64,000 nt of DNA from Arthrobacter sp. FW305-BF8 (GCF_021789315.1 NZ_CP084561.1:2790001-2854000); one strand, 5' to 3'; positions 1-9,429 are shown, numbered from the stretch's first letter. Program-made: numbers and translations. The notes: a model not told the origin generated them from the letters alone.

Positions 1-2343
1 GTCCACGGCGGTTCCGGCGAGCTGGGCAGCAGCGGCCGCGAGCTGTTCCTTGCGGAGCCGCTCGAGTTCCTTTTCCGTGGCCTTCAGCTTGGTGAGGGTC
101 GCGGAGATGCGGTCCGCCAGCTGCCCGGAGGGCACCTTGAGCATCTCGGTGAGTTCGGTCACGAGGGCGCGTTCGGCGGCCAGATGCCGGAAGGCGTCCA
201 TGCCGACGAAGGCCTCGACGCGGCGGTTTCCGGATCCGACGGACTGTTCGCCGAGCAGGGACAGGCTGCCGATCAGGGAAGTGTTGGACACATGGGTGCC
301 GCCGCACAGCTCGCGGGACCACGCGCCGTCGATCTCCACAACCCGGACCTCGCTGCCGTAGTTCTCGCCGAACAGCGCCATGGCACCGAGGGCCTTGGCC
401 TCGGCGAGGCCCATGACCTTGGTCTCCACGTGGAAGTTGTTGCGGATGGCGAGGTTGGAGACTTCCTCGACCTCGGACTTGGTGGCGGCGCTCAGTCCTT
501 CACCCCAGGCGAAGTCGAACCGGAGGTACCCGGCCTTGTTGAACGAACCGCGCTGGGTGGCCTGCGGGCCGAGAATCTGGTGCAGCGCCGCGTGCACAAT
601 GTGCGTTCCGGTGTGCGCCTGCTGTGCAGCGTGGCGCCGTTCGCGGTCCACCGCGGCACGGACCAGTGCGTCAGAAGCGATCTCGCCTTCGCGGACGATG
701 GCCTTGTGCACGCTTAGGCCCTTGATCGGACGCTGGACGTCCAGTACCTCGACGACGAATCCGTCACCGGTGATGAGGCCGGTGTCGGCTGCCTGGCCGC
801 CAGCCTCAGCGTAGAACGGAGTCTCGGCGAGCACCAGTTCGATTTCGTCGCCGGTGGCTGCCTGGGACACCTTGCTGCCGGCGCTGAGGATGCCGCGGAC
901 CCGGGATTCGCCCTCGAGGTCGGTGTAGCCCGTAAAGACGGTTTCGCCTTCTGCCAGGAGTTCCTGGAAGGCGGAGAGGTCGGCATGGCCGCCCTTCTTG
1001 CCCTTGGCGTCGGCCTGGGCGCGCTGGCGCTGCTCGAGCATGAGCTTGCGGAACTCGGGCTCGTCCACCTTCAGGCCGGCTTCCTCGGCCATTTCGAGCG
1101 TCAGGTCGATGGGGAAGCCGTAGGTGTCGTGCAGCGCGAACGCGTCGGCGCCGGACAGGGAACGCCCGGCAGCTTTCGATTCCTTGACGGCATCCTCAAG
1201 GCGGGCAGTGCCGGAGGCGATGGTGCGCAGGAACGCCTTCTCTTCGGCGTAGGCGATCCGGCTGATGCGGTCGAAGTCCGTGTCCACGATGGGGTACACG
1301 CCCTTCATGGCGTCGCGCGAGGCGGGCAGCAGGTCCGGCAGGCAGGCCTGTTCCACGCCCAGCAGGCGCATGGAGCGGACCGCGCGGCGGATGAGGCGCC
1401 GCAGCACGTAGCCGCGGCCTTCGTTGGAGGGCGTGACGCCGTCGGCGATGAGCATCAGGGAGGACCGGATGTGGTCGGCAACAACGCGCATGCGGACGTC
1501 GTCGGTGTGGTGCGGGTCGTCCTCCGTCTCGGCGGAGGTGTATTCCCTGCCCGAGAGCTTGGCGGCCATGTCGATGACCGGGCGCACCTGGTCGGTCTCG
1601 TACATGTTCTCGACGTCCTGCAGGATCATGGCGAGGCGTTCCATGCCCAGGCCCGTGTCGATGTTTTTCTTGGGCAGTTCGCCCATGATGTCGAACTCGA
1701 CCTTCGAGCGGACGTTGTCGATCTGGTACTGCATGAACACGAGGTTCCAGATCTCCACGTACCGGTTCTCGTCGGCAATGGGTCCGCCCTCGGCGCCGTA
1801 GGCGGGGCCGCGGTCGTAGTAGATCTCCGAGCAGGGGCCGGCCGGGCCGGGCTGGCCGGTGGACCAGTAGTTGTCCGACTTGCCCATGCGCTGGATGCGC
1901 TCGGCGGGGACTCCGGTGTTCTTGAGCCAGAGTTCCTCGGCCTCATCGTCCTCTTCGTACACGGTCACCCACAGCAGCTCCGGCGGAAGGCCGTATCCGC
2001 CGTCGGCGACGCTCGTGGTGAGCAGCTCCCACGCGAACTTGATGGCGTCTTCCTTGAAGTAGTCCCCGAAGGAGAAGTTGCCGCACATCTGGAAGAAGGT
2101 GCCGTGGCGGGCGGTTTTGCCCACTTCCTCAATGTCACCGGTGCGGATGCACTTCTGGACGCTGGTGGCCCGGGAGTAGGGCGGTTCCTCGCGTGCGGTC
2201 AGGTACGGGATGAACGGAACCATGCCGGCAACCGTGAACAGCAGGGAGGGGTCGCTGGAGACCAGCGATGCGGAGGGAACCGCCGTGTGGCCTTTGCTGA
2301 CGAAAAAATCCACCCAGCGCTTTGTGATCTCCTGCGACTTCAT
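1..2343 (-). CDS. alaS: Alanyl-tRNA synthetase, 3' end beyond window
   Basis: Class II synthetase that charges tRNA-Ala and hydrolyses mischarged Ser/Gly-tRNA-Ala in the cytoplasm. The frame opens at the ATG at 2343 with MKSQEITKRWVDFF, the usual start for actinobacterial AlaRS, and stays open for 781 codons to the left edge. The family is usually near 890 residues, so only the C-terminal C-Ala part is missing. The editing-site HxxxH motif (HTGTH) lies near residue 570 and the CGGTH zinc-site motif near residue 680. It is the last visible gene of a leftward group after rpsD, DUF948 and DUF6167 genes. The frame is clean, so the cut is only the window edge. Confidence 0.98.
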   Translation of the reverse strand, partial: MKSQEITKRWVDFFVSKGHTAVPSASLVSSDPSLLFTVAGMVPFIPYLTAREEPPYSRATSVQKCIRTGDIEEVGKTARHGTFFQMCGNFSFGDYFKEDAIKFAWELLTTSVADGGYGLPPELLWVTVYEEDDEAEELWLKNTGVPAERIQRMGKSDNYWSTGQPGPAGPCSEIYYDRGPAYGAEGGPIADENRYVEIWNLVFMQYQIDNVRSKVEFDIMGELPKKNIDTGLGMERLAMILQDVENMYETDQVRPVIDMAAKLSGREYTSAETEDDPHHTDDVRMRVVADHIRSSLMLIADGVTPSNEGRGYVLRRLIRRAVRSMRLLGVEQACLPDLLPASRDAMKGVYPIVDTDFDRISRIAYAEEKAFLRTIASGTARLEDAVKESKAAGRSLSGADAFALHDTYGFPIDLTLEMAEEAGLKVDEPEFRKLMLEQRQRAQADAKGKKGGHADLSAFQELLAEGETVFTGYTDLEGESRVRGILSAGSKVSQAATGDEIELVLAETPFYAEAGGQAADTGLITGDGFVVEVLDVQRPIKGLSVHKAIVREGEIASDALVRAAVDRERRHAAQQAHTGTHIVHAALHQILGPQATQRGSFNKAGYLRFDFAWGEGLSAATKSEVEEVSNLAIRNNFHVETKVMGLAEAKALGAMALFGENYGSEVRVVEIDGAWSRELCGGTHVSNTSLIGSLSLLGEQSVGSGNRRVEAFVGMDAFRHLAAERALVTELTEMLKVPSGQLADRISATLTKLKATEKELERLRKEQLAAAAAQLAGTAVD

Positions 2344-2449
2344 GAGCTGATTACTTACCCTTCTTGGTTCACGCATGCTGGCGCGTGAGAGTTTGATTCA
2401 AAGGCAGTCCCGGTGTCGGACGGCACTGCAGGTTTTAATTCTCGCGCGT

Positions 2450-2680
2450 TTAGCGGCGGGCGAGGTCCTGGGATTCAACACCCAGCGCGGTGCGAAGGTC
2501 CGTTTCCCGTTCGCGCATGCCGGCGCGGACGGCGTCGGCGAAGTCGTACACGCCGTCGGCGAGCCGGCCCACGGCCCGGTTCAGGCCCTCGGGCCCGAGC
2601 GCGGACTGCGCCTCGGTGACCTTGCGGAACGCGATGACCCCGATGGCCACGCCGATTCCCATCCAGACAAGTCGTTTCAT
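2450..2680 (-). CDS. Small DUF6167-like protein
   Basis: A 76-residue protein of unknown function. Residues 1-20 (MKRLVWMGIGVAIGVIAFRK) form one hydrophobic segment, either a membrane anchor or an uncleaved signal; the rest is charged and probably helical. A GGAG element sits 8 bases before the ATG. The position between a DUF948 gene and alaS is the usual place of the DUF6167 family in actinobacteria, and the family call rests on that context plus the N-terminal pattern. It is 19 bases downstream of the DUF948 gene, so the two are probably co-transcribed. Confidence 0.75.
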   Translation of the reverse strand: MKRLVWMGIGVAIGVIAFRKVTEAQSALGPEGLNRAVGRLADGVYDFADAVRAGMRERETDLRTALGVESQDLARR

Positions 2681-2699
2681 TTCAGTTCTCCGGGTGGGC

Positions 2700-3074
2700 T
2701 TAGCGGCTGCGGCGGCCGGTGGCGGGCTTCTTGCGGGCGGCGAACGCGGAGCGGACGCCGTAGCTGAACGCGGCCACCTTGATCAGCGGCGAGCCGACGG
2801 TTGCGGCCACGAGGGAGGACAGCGCGGAGATGTTCGCTGAGGCGTCCGAAACGTTGGACGCAATGCCGTCCACCTTCTTCAGTTGCTGGTTGGTGGTGGA
2901 GACCGTTGCGGTGACCTCGTCCATGAGCGGGGTGGCGCCGTCGCTGATGGAGCGGATGGATGTCCGCACCTCGTCGAACACCCGCCCCAGCTTGAGGATG
3001 GGCACAGCAAGCAACAGGACCAGGAGCGCAAATACCCCGGCCGCGATCAGGCCGGCAATATCGCCACCAGACAT
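2700..3074 (-). CDS. DUF948 domain membrane protein
   Basis: A 124-residue protein with one N-terminal membrane helix (about residues 7-27). A helical stretch follows that is rich in Ser, Thr, Asn and Val with heptad-like spacing (about 35-85), then a basic tail ending GRRSR. This is the DUF948 architecture, a methyl-accepting-like coiled coil anchored in the membrane; its biochemical role is unknown. AAGGAG lies 11 bases before the ATG. An ATG in another frame sits nearer the ribosome site but opens a frame that runs past the DUF948 stop with no family features. Confidence 0.82.
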   Translation of the reverse strand: MSGGDIAGLIAAGVFALLVLLLAVPILKLGRVFDEVRTSIRSISDGATPLMDEVTATVSTTNQQLKKVDGIASNVSDASANISALSSLVAATVGSPLIKVAAFSYGVRSAFAARKKPATGRRSR

Positions 3075-3168
3075 AGACGTTCATCTCCTTGAAACTCCGT
3101 GGAACCGTACGGGGCGCGCGGCGGCAAAAGTAGTGGAGCCGCAAATGTCCCCCAAGTACCTTACATAC

Positions 3169-3202
3169 AAAGAAGCCCGCGGCGCTTGCCACGGGCTTCT
3201 TT
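3169..3202 (-). terminator. rpsD terminator
   Basis: An 11-bp perfect stem (AAAGAAGCCCG paired with CGGGCTTCTTT) with a small inner GGC/GCC pairing in the loop. It starts 17 bases after the rpsD stop and gives a U-rich 3' side on the minus strand, so it reads as an intrinsic terminator of rpsD. Confidence 0.85.
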
Positions 3203-3219
3203 GGATACGCTGCCGGAAT

Positions 3220-3846
3220 TTAGCGTGCGTAGAATTCGACGACGAGCTGCTCTTCGCAGGTCACGGGGACCTCGGAGCGCTTCGGGCGGCGAACCAGGCG
3301 GGCCTGCAGGGCGTCCAGCTTGACGTCCAGGTAAGCCGGCACGGCGGGCAGGACGTCGCGGTGTGCGCCGGCTGCTGCAACCTGGAGCGGGACCATGGTC
3401 TCGCTGCGGCTGTGTACGTGGACGAGCTGGCCTTCACCGACGCGGAACGACGGGCGGTCAACGCGGATGCCGTCAACCAGGATGTGGCGGTGCACAACCA
3501 GCTGGCGGGCCTGGGCGATGGTGCGGGCGAAGCCTGCACGCAGCACGAGGGCGTCGAGACGCATTTCGAGCAGTTCGATCAGGTTTTCACCGGTCAGGCC
3601 CTTGGTGCGGCGTGCTTCTTCGAAGGCACGGGTCATCTGGGCTTCGCGGATGCCGTACTGGGCGCGCAGACGCTGCTTTTCGCGCAGACGTACGGCGTAG
3701 TCGGAGTCCTGCTTCTTGCGGGCACGGCCATGCTCGCCGGGGCCGTACGGACGGCGCTCCATGTACTTGGCGGCCTTGGGGGTCAGAGCGATGCCGAGTG
3801 CACGCGAGAGGCGTGCGGTACGGCGAGCACGAGTGTTGTTAGCCAC
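3220..3846 (-). CDS. rpsD: 30S ribosomal protein S4
   Basis: Primary 16S rRNA-binding protein of the small subunit body, 208 residues, normal for the family. The N-terminus MANNTRARRTARLSRALG and the S4 RNA-binding region near residues 97-160 (MRLDALVLRAGFA, VVHRHILVDG) are clear. It stands alone between rarA and the DUF948 gene with its own terminator, rather than in an rpsM-rpsK-rpoA operon. A free-standing rpsD next to alaS is usual in Arthrobacter-like genomes. In some bacteria S4 regulates its own mRNA; no such structure was recognised here. Confidence 0.98.
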   Translation of the reverse strand: MANNTRARRTARLSRALGIALTPKAAKYMERRPYGPGEHGRARKKQDSDYAVRLREKQRLRAQYGIREAQMTRAFEEARRTKGLTGENLIELLEMRLDALVLRAGFARTIAQARQLVVHRHILVDGIRVDRPSFRVGEGQLVHVHSRSETMVPLQVAAAGAHRDVLPAVPAYLDVKLDALQARLVRRPKRSEVPVTCEEQLVVEFYAR

Positions 3847-4015
3847 TTGTGTCCTTCCAATATCTGCGGTGTGTCAGTGTTACTGGCCTCCAAGATGGAG
3901 AGCATCGGCCAACCGCTGCCTTTTGCTACTGGGCGCAGGGCATAACCTCATCAACGTGAATTGGTGGGATTGTGCGTCCGAGCCTTGCCAGACAAGGATC
4001 AATCTTACCAGAACC

Positions 4016-5494
4016 TCACTGGCCCCGGACAATCTTCCGGAGGCGCTCAAGCCGGACGGCGATGTCCCGCTCCGCGCCGTTGGCCGTGGGCTCGTAGTAG
4101 TCGCGGCCCACGAGGTCGTCCGGCGGATACTGCTGGGCGGCCACCGAATGCGGCGCATCATGGGCGTACTTGTAGCCCACCCCGTGGCCGAGCTGCTTGG
4201 ACCCGGGATAATGCGCATCGCGCAGGTGCGCCGGGATGCCGTTGCCCAGTCCTGCCCGCACGTCTGCGATGGCCTTGTTGATGCCCATGTAGGCCGCGTT
4301 GGACTTCGGCGCTGTGGCTAGGTGGACCACGGCCTCGGCGAGGACGATGCGGCCCTCTGGCATTCCGATGAGCTGCACGGCCTGCGCCGCGGCCACGGCG
4401 GTCTGCAGGGCGGTCGGATCCGCCATGCCCACGTCCTCCGCGGCCGAGATCACGATCCGCCGGGCCACGAAGCGCGGGTCCTCCCCCGCTTCCAGCATCC
4501 GCGCCAGGTAGTGCAGTGCTGCGTCAACGTCTGACCCGCGGATGGACTTGATGAACGCGCTGGCCACGTCATAGTGCTGGTCCCCTGCGCGGTCGTAGCG
4601 GACTGCTGCGGCGTCCAGGGCACGCTCGGTGTGCCGCAGTTCCACGGTGACCGGCTGGCCCGGCACATCTGCAGCAGTGTCACCTTCCGCCGCAACTGAA
4701 CTGTCGACGTCGTCCGCGTCACCGAACGCAACGCCGGCGGCGGCTTCCAGCGCCGTCAGCGCCCGGCGGGCGTCCCCGCCGGAAAGCCTGACGAGATGTT
4801 CCAGTGCCTCGTCGCTGAGCCGGACGTCGTTGTTCAACCCGCGGGGATCCTCAACGGCCCGCACCAGCAGGCCCTCGATGTCCGCGTCGGTGAGCGGCTT
4901 GAGCGTCAGGAGCAGGGAGCGGGAGAGCAGCGGCGACACCACCGAAAACGACGGGTTCTCCGTGGTGGCCGCCACCAGCACCACCCAGCCCTTTTCGACG
5001 CCGGGCAGCAACGCATCCTGCTGTGCCTTGTTGAAGCGGTGGATCTCGTCGAGGAACAGGACGGTGGTGGTCTTGTACAGGTCACGGGCGGTCAGGGCGT
5101 CGTCCATGACGCGGCGGACATCCTTGACGCCGGCGGTGATGGCGGACAGTTCCACGAATTTGCGCCCGGGACCCCGCGCGATCACGTGGGCCAGCGTGGT
5201 CTTCCCGGTGCCCGGCGGCCCCCACAGGATGAGCGAGCTGGGGCCGGCCGGCCCGGCGGCTTCGGCCCCGGCTGCCAGCTGCCGCAGCGGGGAACCCTGG
5301 CCCAGCAGATGCTGCTGGCCCACCACCTCGTCCACCGTGCGGGGACGCATCCGGACGGCCAGCGGGCCGCGCGGCTGGGTGGAACGGGCCTGCGCGGAAC
5401 GGGCCTGGCCGGACCGGGACTGGGCCGATTCGGCGGCGTCGTCGTTGTCGCCGTCGTCGCTGTCCTGTAACGCCGAACCAAAGAGATCATCCAC
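4016..5494 (-). CDS. rarA: Replication-associated recombination protein A (AAA+ ATPase)
   Basis: RarA/MgsA-family clamp-loader-like ATPase acting at stalled replication forks. The 492-residue protein has a variable acidic, Gln/Ser/Arg-rich N-terminus (1-45). The AAA+ core shows Walker A GPPGTGKTTLA (about 92-102) and Walker B LFLDEIHRFNK (about 146-156). The C-terminal tetramerisation domain includes DVASAFIKSIRGSD and the basic end. An insertion of about 30 residues rich in Asp and Ala (about 255-285) lies in the middle. It is transcribed alone; the 169-base gap to rpsD suggests a separate promoter for rpsD. Confidence 0.95.
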   Translation of the reverse strand: MDDLFGSALQDSDDGDNDDAAESAQSRSGQARSAQARSTQPRGPLAVRMRPRTVDEVVGQQHLLGQGSPLRQLAAGAEAAGPAGPSSLILWGPPGTGKTTLAHVIARGPGRKFVELSAITAGVKDVRRVMDDALTARDLYKTTTVLFLDEIHRFNKAQQDALLPGVEKGWVVLVAATTENPSFSVVSPLLSRSLLLTLKPLTDADIEGLLVRAVEDPRGLNNDVRLSDEALEHLVRLSGGDARRALTALEAAAGVAFGDADDVDSSVAAEGDTAADVPGQPVTVELRHTERALDAAAVRYDRAGDQHYDVASAFIKSIRGSDVDAALHYLARMLEAGEDPRFVARRIVISAAEDVGMADPTALQTAVAAAQAVQLIGMPEGRIVLAEAVVHLATAPKSNAAYMGINKAIADVRAGLGNGIPAHLRDAHYPGSKQLGHGVGYKYAHDAPHSVAAQQYPPDDLVGRDYYEPTANGAERDIAVRLERLRKIVRGQ

Positions 5495-5555
5495 ATAGAT
5501 AGGCTACTTCCAGAATCAGCAGGAAAAATCCGGCCACGAAAGCGGGGAATCGGGA

Positions 5556-6242
5556 ATGCCAGGCAGCCGTCCGGAACAGGGACATGCAGTGCGAGGACGG
5601 GCAGCGTCCACGAGGACTGCGTTCGTCCCCGGCCCGCGGCTGGCCGGCTGGGTTGAACGGTTCGCCGCCAGCCACGGTGACCTCGGCTATGAGGACCACG
5701 ACGACGGCGTACGGCTGGCTGCCGCGGACGGCGCCACCGCGCTGCTGGTGGCGCCGTGGCCCGACGACGGGCGGCCGGGGCGGGGATCCCGCCTCGTGGA
5801 ACGGCTGGCTTCCCTGGCATCCCAGCCGCGCACGGTGGGCCTGCTGCTGGTCCGCCGCGGAGGGTATGGCGTGGCCGTGGCCAGCGAGGGGGTCATCCTC
5901 GCTGCCAAAACCGGTTCCAAGTATGTGCAGTCCCGCACCGCCGCGGGCGGCCAGTCGCAGCAGCGGTTCGCCCGGCGCCGCGGCAACCAGGCGGACGCCA
6001 TGGTGGAGGCCGTGGCGGAGCAGGCGCGGCTGATCTTTGGCGGCCAGGTCTTCGAATACATCCTCCCGGGCGGCGACCGCGGCCTGGCTGACGAGGTCCT
6101 GGCCATGCCTGCCCTGAAGCCCTGGGCAGGCCTGCCGCGCCTGGCCTACCTTGATGTTCCCGATCCCCGGGCCGCCGTCCTGAAGAAGGCCGCGGCGGAC
6201 GCCTGCGCGGTGCGGGTAACAGTGACGGACCCGCCCGCTTAG
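5556..6242 (+). CDS. acVLRF1-family peptidyl-tRNA hydrolase-like protein
   Basis: A 228-residue protein of the actinobacterial branch of the Vms1-like release factors (VLRF1), relatives of eRF1 that cleave peptidyl-tRNA on obstructed 60S/50S subunits. The family signature is the glycine/glutamine segment AAGGQSQQRFARRRGNQ at about residues 129-145. It corresponds to the Vms1 catalytic loop in which a Gln replaces the GGQ of eRF1. A C-terminal FGG/YILPGG region follows. It is divergent from rarA with a 61-base gap. The assignment rests on the motif and overall layout; a role in ribosome rescue here is inferred from the family. Confidence 0.8.
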   Translation: MPGSRPEQGHAVRGRAASTRTAFVPGPRLAGWVERFAASHGDLGYEDHDDGVRLAAADGATALLVAPWPDDGRPGRGSRLVERLASLASQPRTVGLLLVRRGGYGVAVASEGVILAAKTGSKYVQSRTAAGGQSQQRFARRRGNQADAMVEAVAEQARLIFGGQVFEYILPGGDRGLADEVLAMPALKPWAGLPRLAYLDVPDPRAAVLKKAAADACAVRVTVTDPPA

Positions 6243-6257
6243 TGCAGCTCCCTCTCG

Positions 6258-6330
6258 CCGTTTCGACGGTTCCCCGCCCGTTAGACGTTGCGGAACGTCG
6301 TGTGCGCGGGGAACCGTCGTATCGGCCGGG
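6258..6330. repeat. Dispersed palindromic repeat, copy 1
   Basis: A 73-base intergenic element with perfect 14-bp outer arms (CGACGGTTCCCCGC at 6264-6277 and its complement at 6306-6319). An inner hairpin GACGTT-GCGG-AACGTC lies at 6284-6299. A second copy at 17451-17522 differs at about eight positions. No T-run follows, so it does not look like a plain terminator, although it lies between convergent genes. Confidence 0.8.
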
Positions 6331-6336
6331 ACGCGG

Positions 6337-6675
6337 CTACTCTTCGGGTGCCAGCGTCACGGTGACCCCGTTGAGGTCCCGGCTGAAGCCCACCTGGCAG
6401 GAGAGCCGCGAGCCGCATTCCCGGTAACCGTCGGCCTCCACGAGCAGCTCGAGTTCGTCCTCGCTGCGTTCCCCCAGGGTGCCGAAGACGTCCTGCTCCA
6501 GGAACACGTGGCAGGTGGCACAGGAGGCGGTGCCGCCGCACGATGCCAGCACGGGCAGGTCGTTGTCCCGGAGGGCCTCCATCATGCTCTGGTCCGGCTC
6601 CCATTCAAGGTCATGGGTGGCGCCTTCGCGGTCGACGACGGTCAGTGCGTTGTTGCTCATGCTGGTGTTGCTCAT
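6337..6675 (-). CDS. 2Fe-2S ferredoxin (adrenodoxin/putidaredoxin type)
   Basis: Small electron carrier, 112 residues from the ATG at 6675, which has TAAGGAAA just upstream. An in-frame ATG at 6714 would overlap the upstream gene by 29 bases and lacks a ribosome site. The cluster ligands are C46, C52, C55 (CGGTASCATC) and C93, in the C-x5-C-x2-C...C spacing of P450-type ferredoxins. It follows the ferredoxin reductase by 10 bases. The P450, reductase and ferredoxin genes form a complete three-part P450 electron chain in one leftward operon, so it likely feeds the P450 encoded at 7977-9288. Confidence 0.93.
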   Translation of the reverse strand: MSNTSMSNNALTVVDREGATHDLEWEPDQSMMEALRDNDLPVLASCGGTASCATCHVFLEQDVFGTLGERSEDELELLVEADGYRECGSRLSCQVGFSRDLNGVTVTLAPEE

Positions 6676-6685
6676 GTCGGTTTCC

Positions 6686-7984
6686 TTAGGATCGTGCTGC
6701 TGCAAGGTCAGCATCGGAGTGGTTGGGTGTGCCGGAAATGGCTCCGGCGAGGGGGATGACGGGGTCCGCGGCCAGCACCGGGTCGATGCGGGCTCCTTGG
6801 GCGATCAGCCGCTTGGCCGTGCGGAAGTCGGCCAGGTTGGCGATGGTGTCGACGGCGGCGAGCCGGCCGTCGCGGAGGTAGACCACGGAGAATTTGCCGC
6901 CGGAGGCTTCGCCGCGGACTATTACCTGGTCCTCGGGATGGCGGACGCCTGCGGTCTGCAGCCGGACACCGTGCTGGACGGTCCAGAACCAAGGGATTTC
7001 CAGTTCAGCGGGTGCCTGGCCGGTGATGTGCGCGGCCACCCGGTCCGCCCGTGCCAGCGCGTTCTGGATGCATTCGAGCCGCTGGCTGGCGCCGTCGATG
7101 GGACTGGTGAAGCGCGTGACGTCCCCGCTGGCGTAGACCGCGGGATCGGAAGTCCGGCCGTCCCCGTCCACGAGGATGCCGTCCCGGCAGTCGATGCCGG
7201 CGTCCTCGGCAAGCTCCTGATTGGGCAGGACGCCGATGCCGGCGAGTACGACGTCGGCAGGAAAGACTGTGCTGTCGGCGACGGTCACGCGTTCGGCCCG
7301 TTGTCCGCCGTCGATCGACGTTACCGCGGCGCCGAAGACGAACCGGACCCCGTGCCGCTCGTGGAGCTGTTCGAAGTGGCGCGAGACGGGGACTGAGGTT
7401 ACCCGGCTCATCACCCGGTTCTGGAATTCGAGCACTGTGACCTCGCAGCCCTTCGCGGCCGCAGCCGCGGCCACTTCCAGGCCGATGTACCCGGCACCGA
7501 TGATGGCCACGCGGGCTCCCGGAACCAGCAGCCGCTTGAGTTCGAGGGCGTCGTCCCGGGTGCGTAGGGACCTGACTCCCGCAAGACCGGCACCTGGCAC
7601 GGTGAGGGGCCGCGCCCGCGAACCTGTGGCGATGACCAGCCGGTGGTAGGCCTGCCGCGTCCCGTCGGACAGCAGCACTGTCCGGCCGTCCCTGTCGATG
7701 GACTCCGCGGTGACCCCGGAGAGCCGGTCGATGCCCTTGTCCGCGTAGAACTTCTCCTTGCGGAGCACGGCTGAGTCATCCGGGGCGCCGTCCTTCAGGA
7801 GTTCCTTGGAGAGCGGCGGCCGCTCGTAGGGCAGTTCGTTCTCCGCGTCGATGAGCAGGATGCTGCCTTCCCAGCCGCGGGTGCGGAGCCCTGCGGCGAC
7901 AGCGACGCCGGAGTGTCCCGAACCGACGATGACCACCGGGTCCTGGGTCAATGCCGGTGCTATGGTGCCTGTCCCGCTACGCAT
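6686..7984 (-). CDS. NAD(P)H-dependent ferredoxin reductase (FAD)
   Basis: A 432-residue flavoprotein of the putidaredoxin/rubredoxin reductase family that passes electrons from NAD(P)H to the ferredoxin. FAD-binding VVIVGSGHSGVAVAAGLR is near residue 17 and a second dinucleotide fold RVAIIGAGYIGLEVAAA near 157. The FAD-phosphate motif YASGDVTRF and the C-terminal reductase domain follow. Its start overlaps the P450 stop by 8 bases (ATGCGTAG), which shows translational coupling. The gene is intact even though the P450 before it is frameshifted. Confidence 0.93.
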   Translation of the reverse strand: MRSGTGTIAPALTQDPVVIVGSGHSGVAVAAGLRTRGWEGSILLIDAENELPYERPPLSKELLKDGAPDDSAVLRKEKFYADKGIDRLSGVTAESIDRDGRTVLLSDGTRQAYHRLVIATGSRARPLTVPGAGLAGVRSLRTRDDALELKRLLVPGARVAIIGAGYIGLEVAAAAAAKGCEVTVLEFQNRVMSRVTSVPVSRHFEQLHERHGVRFVFGAAVTSIDGGQRAERVTVADSTVFPADVVLAGIGVLPNQELAEDAGIDCRDGILVDGDGRTSDPAVYASGDVTRFTSPIDGASQRLECIQNALARADRVAAHITGQAPAELEIPWFWTVQHGVRLQTAGVRHPEDQVIVRGEASGGKFSVVYLRDGRLAAVDTIANLADFRTAKRLIAQGARIDPVLAADPVIPLAGAISGTPNHSDADLAAARS

Positions 7985-9288
7985 TGGTCTCCTCCAGCAT
8001 CACGTGGAGGTGCTCCGGGCCCGAGTTCGTCAGGTTGTTGCCGCGCACGTACTCGATGGGCTTGTCCGGATCCAATGTGAGCGATCCCAGCTTCTCGGCG
8101 AGAAGCTTCACCGTCACCAGCACCTCAAGCCTGGCAAGGGGCGCACCGAGGCAGCTGTGGACGCCGTGCCCGAAGCCGAGGTGGCCGTCAGTGTTGCGGT
8201 CGATGTCGAAGCGCTCGCCGTCGGGATACTTGCTGCTGTCCCGGTTCGCGGCGGCGGGCAGCAGGCGGACAATGGCGCCGGCGGGAATCGTCACCCCGGC
8301 AACCTCCACCTCCTCCGTGGTGATCCGGCTGGCCCGCTGAACGGTGCCTCGGTAGCGGGCCAGCTCCTCGACGAAGAGGGTTCGCGTCATCCGGATTCCG
8401 GCGGATCCGGTCCAGCAGGTCCGGCTGCTCGCTGAAGACCCGGAACGCGTTGGCCAGCAGGATGGTGGTGGTGTCATGGCCGGCGACGAAGACAAAGGCG
8501 CAGAGCTCTTTGGCTTCCTTCTCGCTGAGCAGGCCTTCCTTCCACATGCGGGCGATGTGCCCGCCGACGGAGTCGCTCTCCTCGCGGTGCAGGCGCTCCA
8601 TGGTCTCCTTCAAGTAGGCAAAGAACTCGAAGGTGCTCTGCTCGTCGGTGCCTGTCCCCTGGGCGTTGCGGGCCAGCCGGCCGAAGTAGCTAAAGGTTTC
8701 GTCGGACCAGAACTTCATCTTCTCGAAGTCCTCGGCCGGAACGTCGAGCAGGGCGCTGATCGTGGACATGCTCAGCGGGATGGCGTACTCATCCACCGCG
8801 TCCCCGCCTGCGGCGGCGAGCATCGGTGCCAGGTACTTTTCGGCGTTCTCCCGCACCCGGTCCTCGAAGCGGGCGATGGCCTTGGGGATGAAGGCCTGCG
8901 CCACCACCTGGCGGAGCCGGGTGTGGTTGGGGGCGTCGAACAGCGTCAGGAAGGTCAGCGGGACCGGGTCCACAACCTGGGAGGAGAACACTTTCGGTGC
9001 CCGCATGGCCCGGCGGACGTCGTCGTACCGGGAGATGAACCAGACATCCGAAACGGGCGAATGGGCACGGAGTATGGGCGCGTTTTCGCGCATCCACTGG
9101 TAGTGGCGGTAAGGATCCCCCTGCGTCCCGTCGTCCACCACTTTGAAGGGCGCCATGCCCCCGGGCCAGTCCAGTTCATGCGAATACGGGGGCAGGCCGG
9201 CACTTTCGCCTGCGCTGGCGTCCCTGCTTTCGACGGAGGCGACGTGCGTGGAGACCGGGGGTGTTGCTGTCATTGGGCAAGACATCAT
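7977..9288 (-). pseudogene. Cytochrome P450, frameshifted
   Basis: A bacterial soluble P450 in two frames. The first frame (start 9288, behind GAAGGAC) carries the N-terminal part and the I-helix AGHDTTT. The second carries the ExxR motif (ELAR in VEELARYRGTV) and the heme loop FGHGVHSCLG with the cysteine ligand. The span is 1312 bases, one more than a multiple of three, so one extra base explains everything. Removing one G from the run at 8378-8380 restores a 436-residue frame. As read, the product lacks the heme ligand and would be dead. It could be true decay or a homopolymer error. Substrate unknown. Confidence 0.85.
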
Positions 9289-9429
9289 CGTCCTTCTTTC
9301 CGGTTGGCTTCGGCATGATCCGATGTGATCCGCCTCTCACTCCACAGTGCGGGATGCGCCGTGGCCGCCCCCACAGGTCTTCCGTTCATCGGTTGCGAAA
9401 GTCTGCCTGCCATTCGGTCTGGGCGGCTT

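Noticed and set aside
985..2388. 467-codon open frame opposite alaS
   Set aside because: Antisense shadow of alaS; no domain seen.
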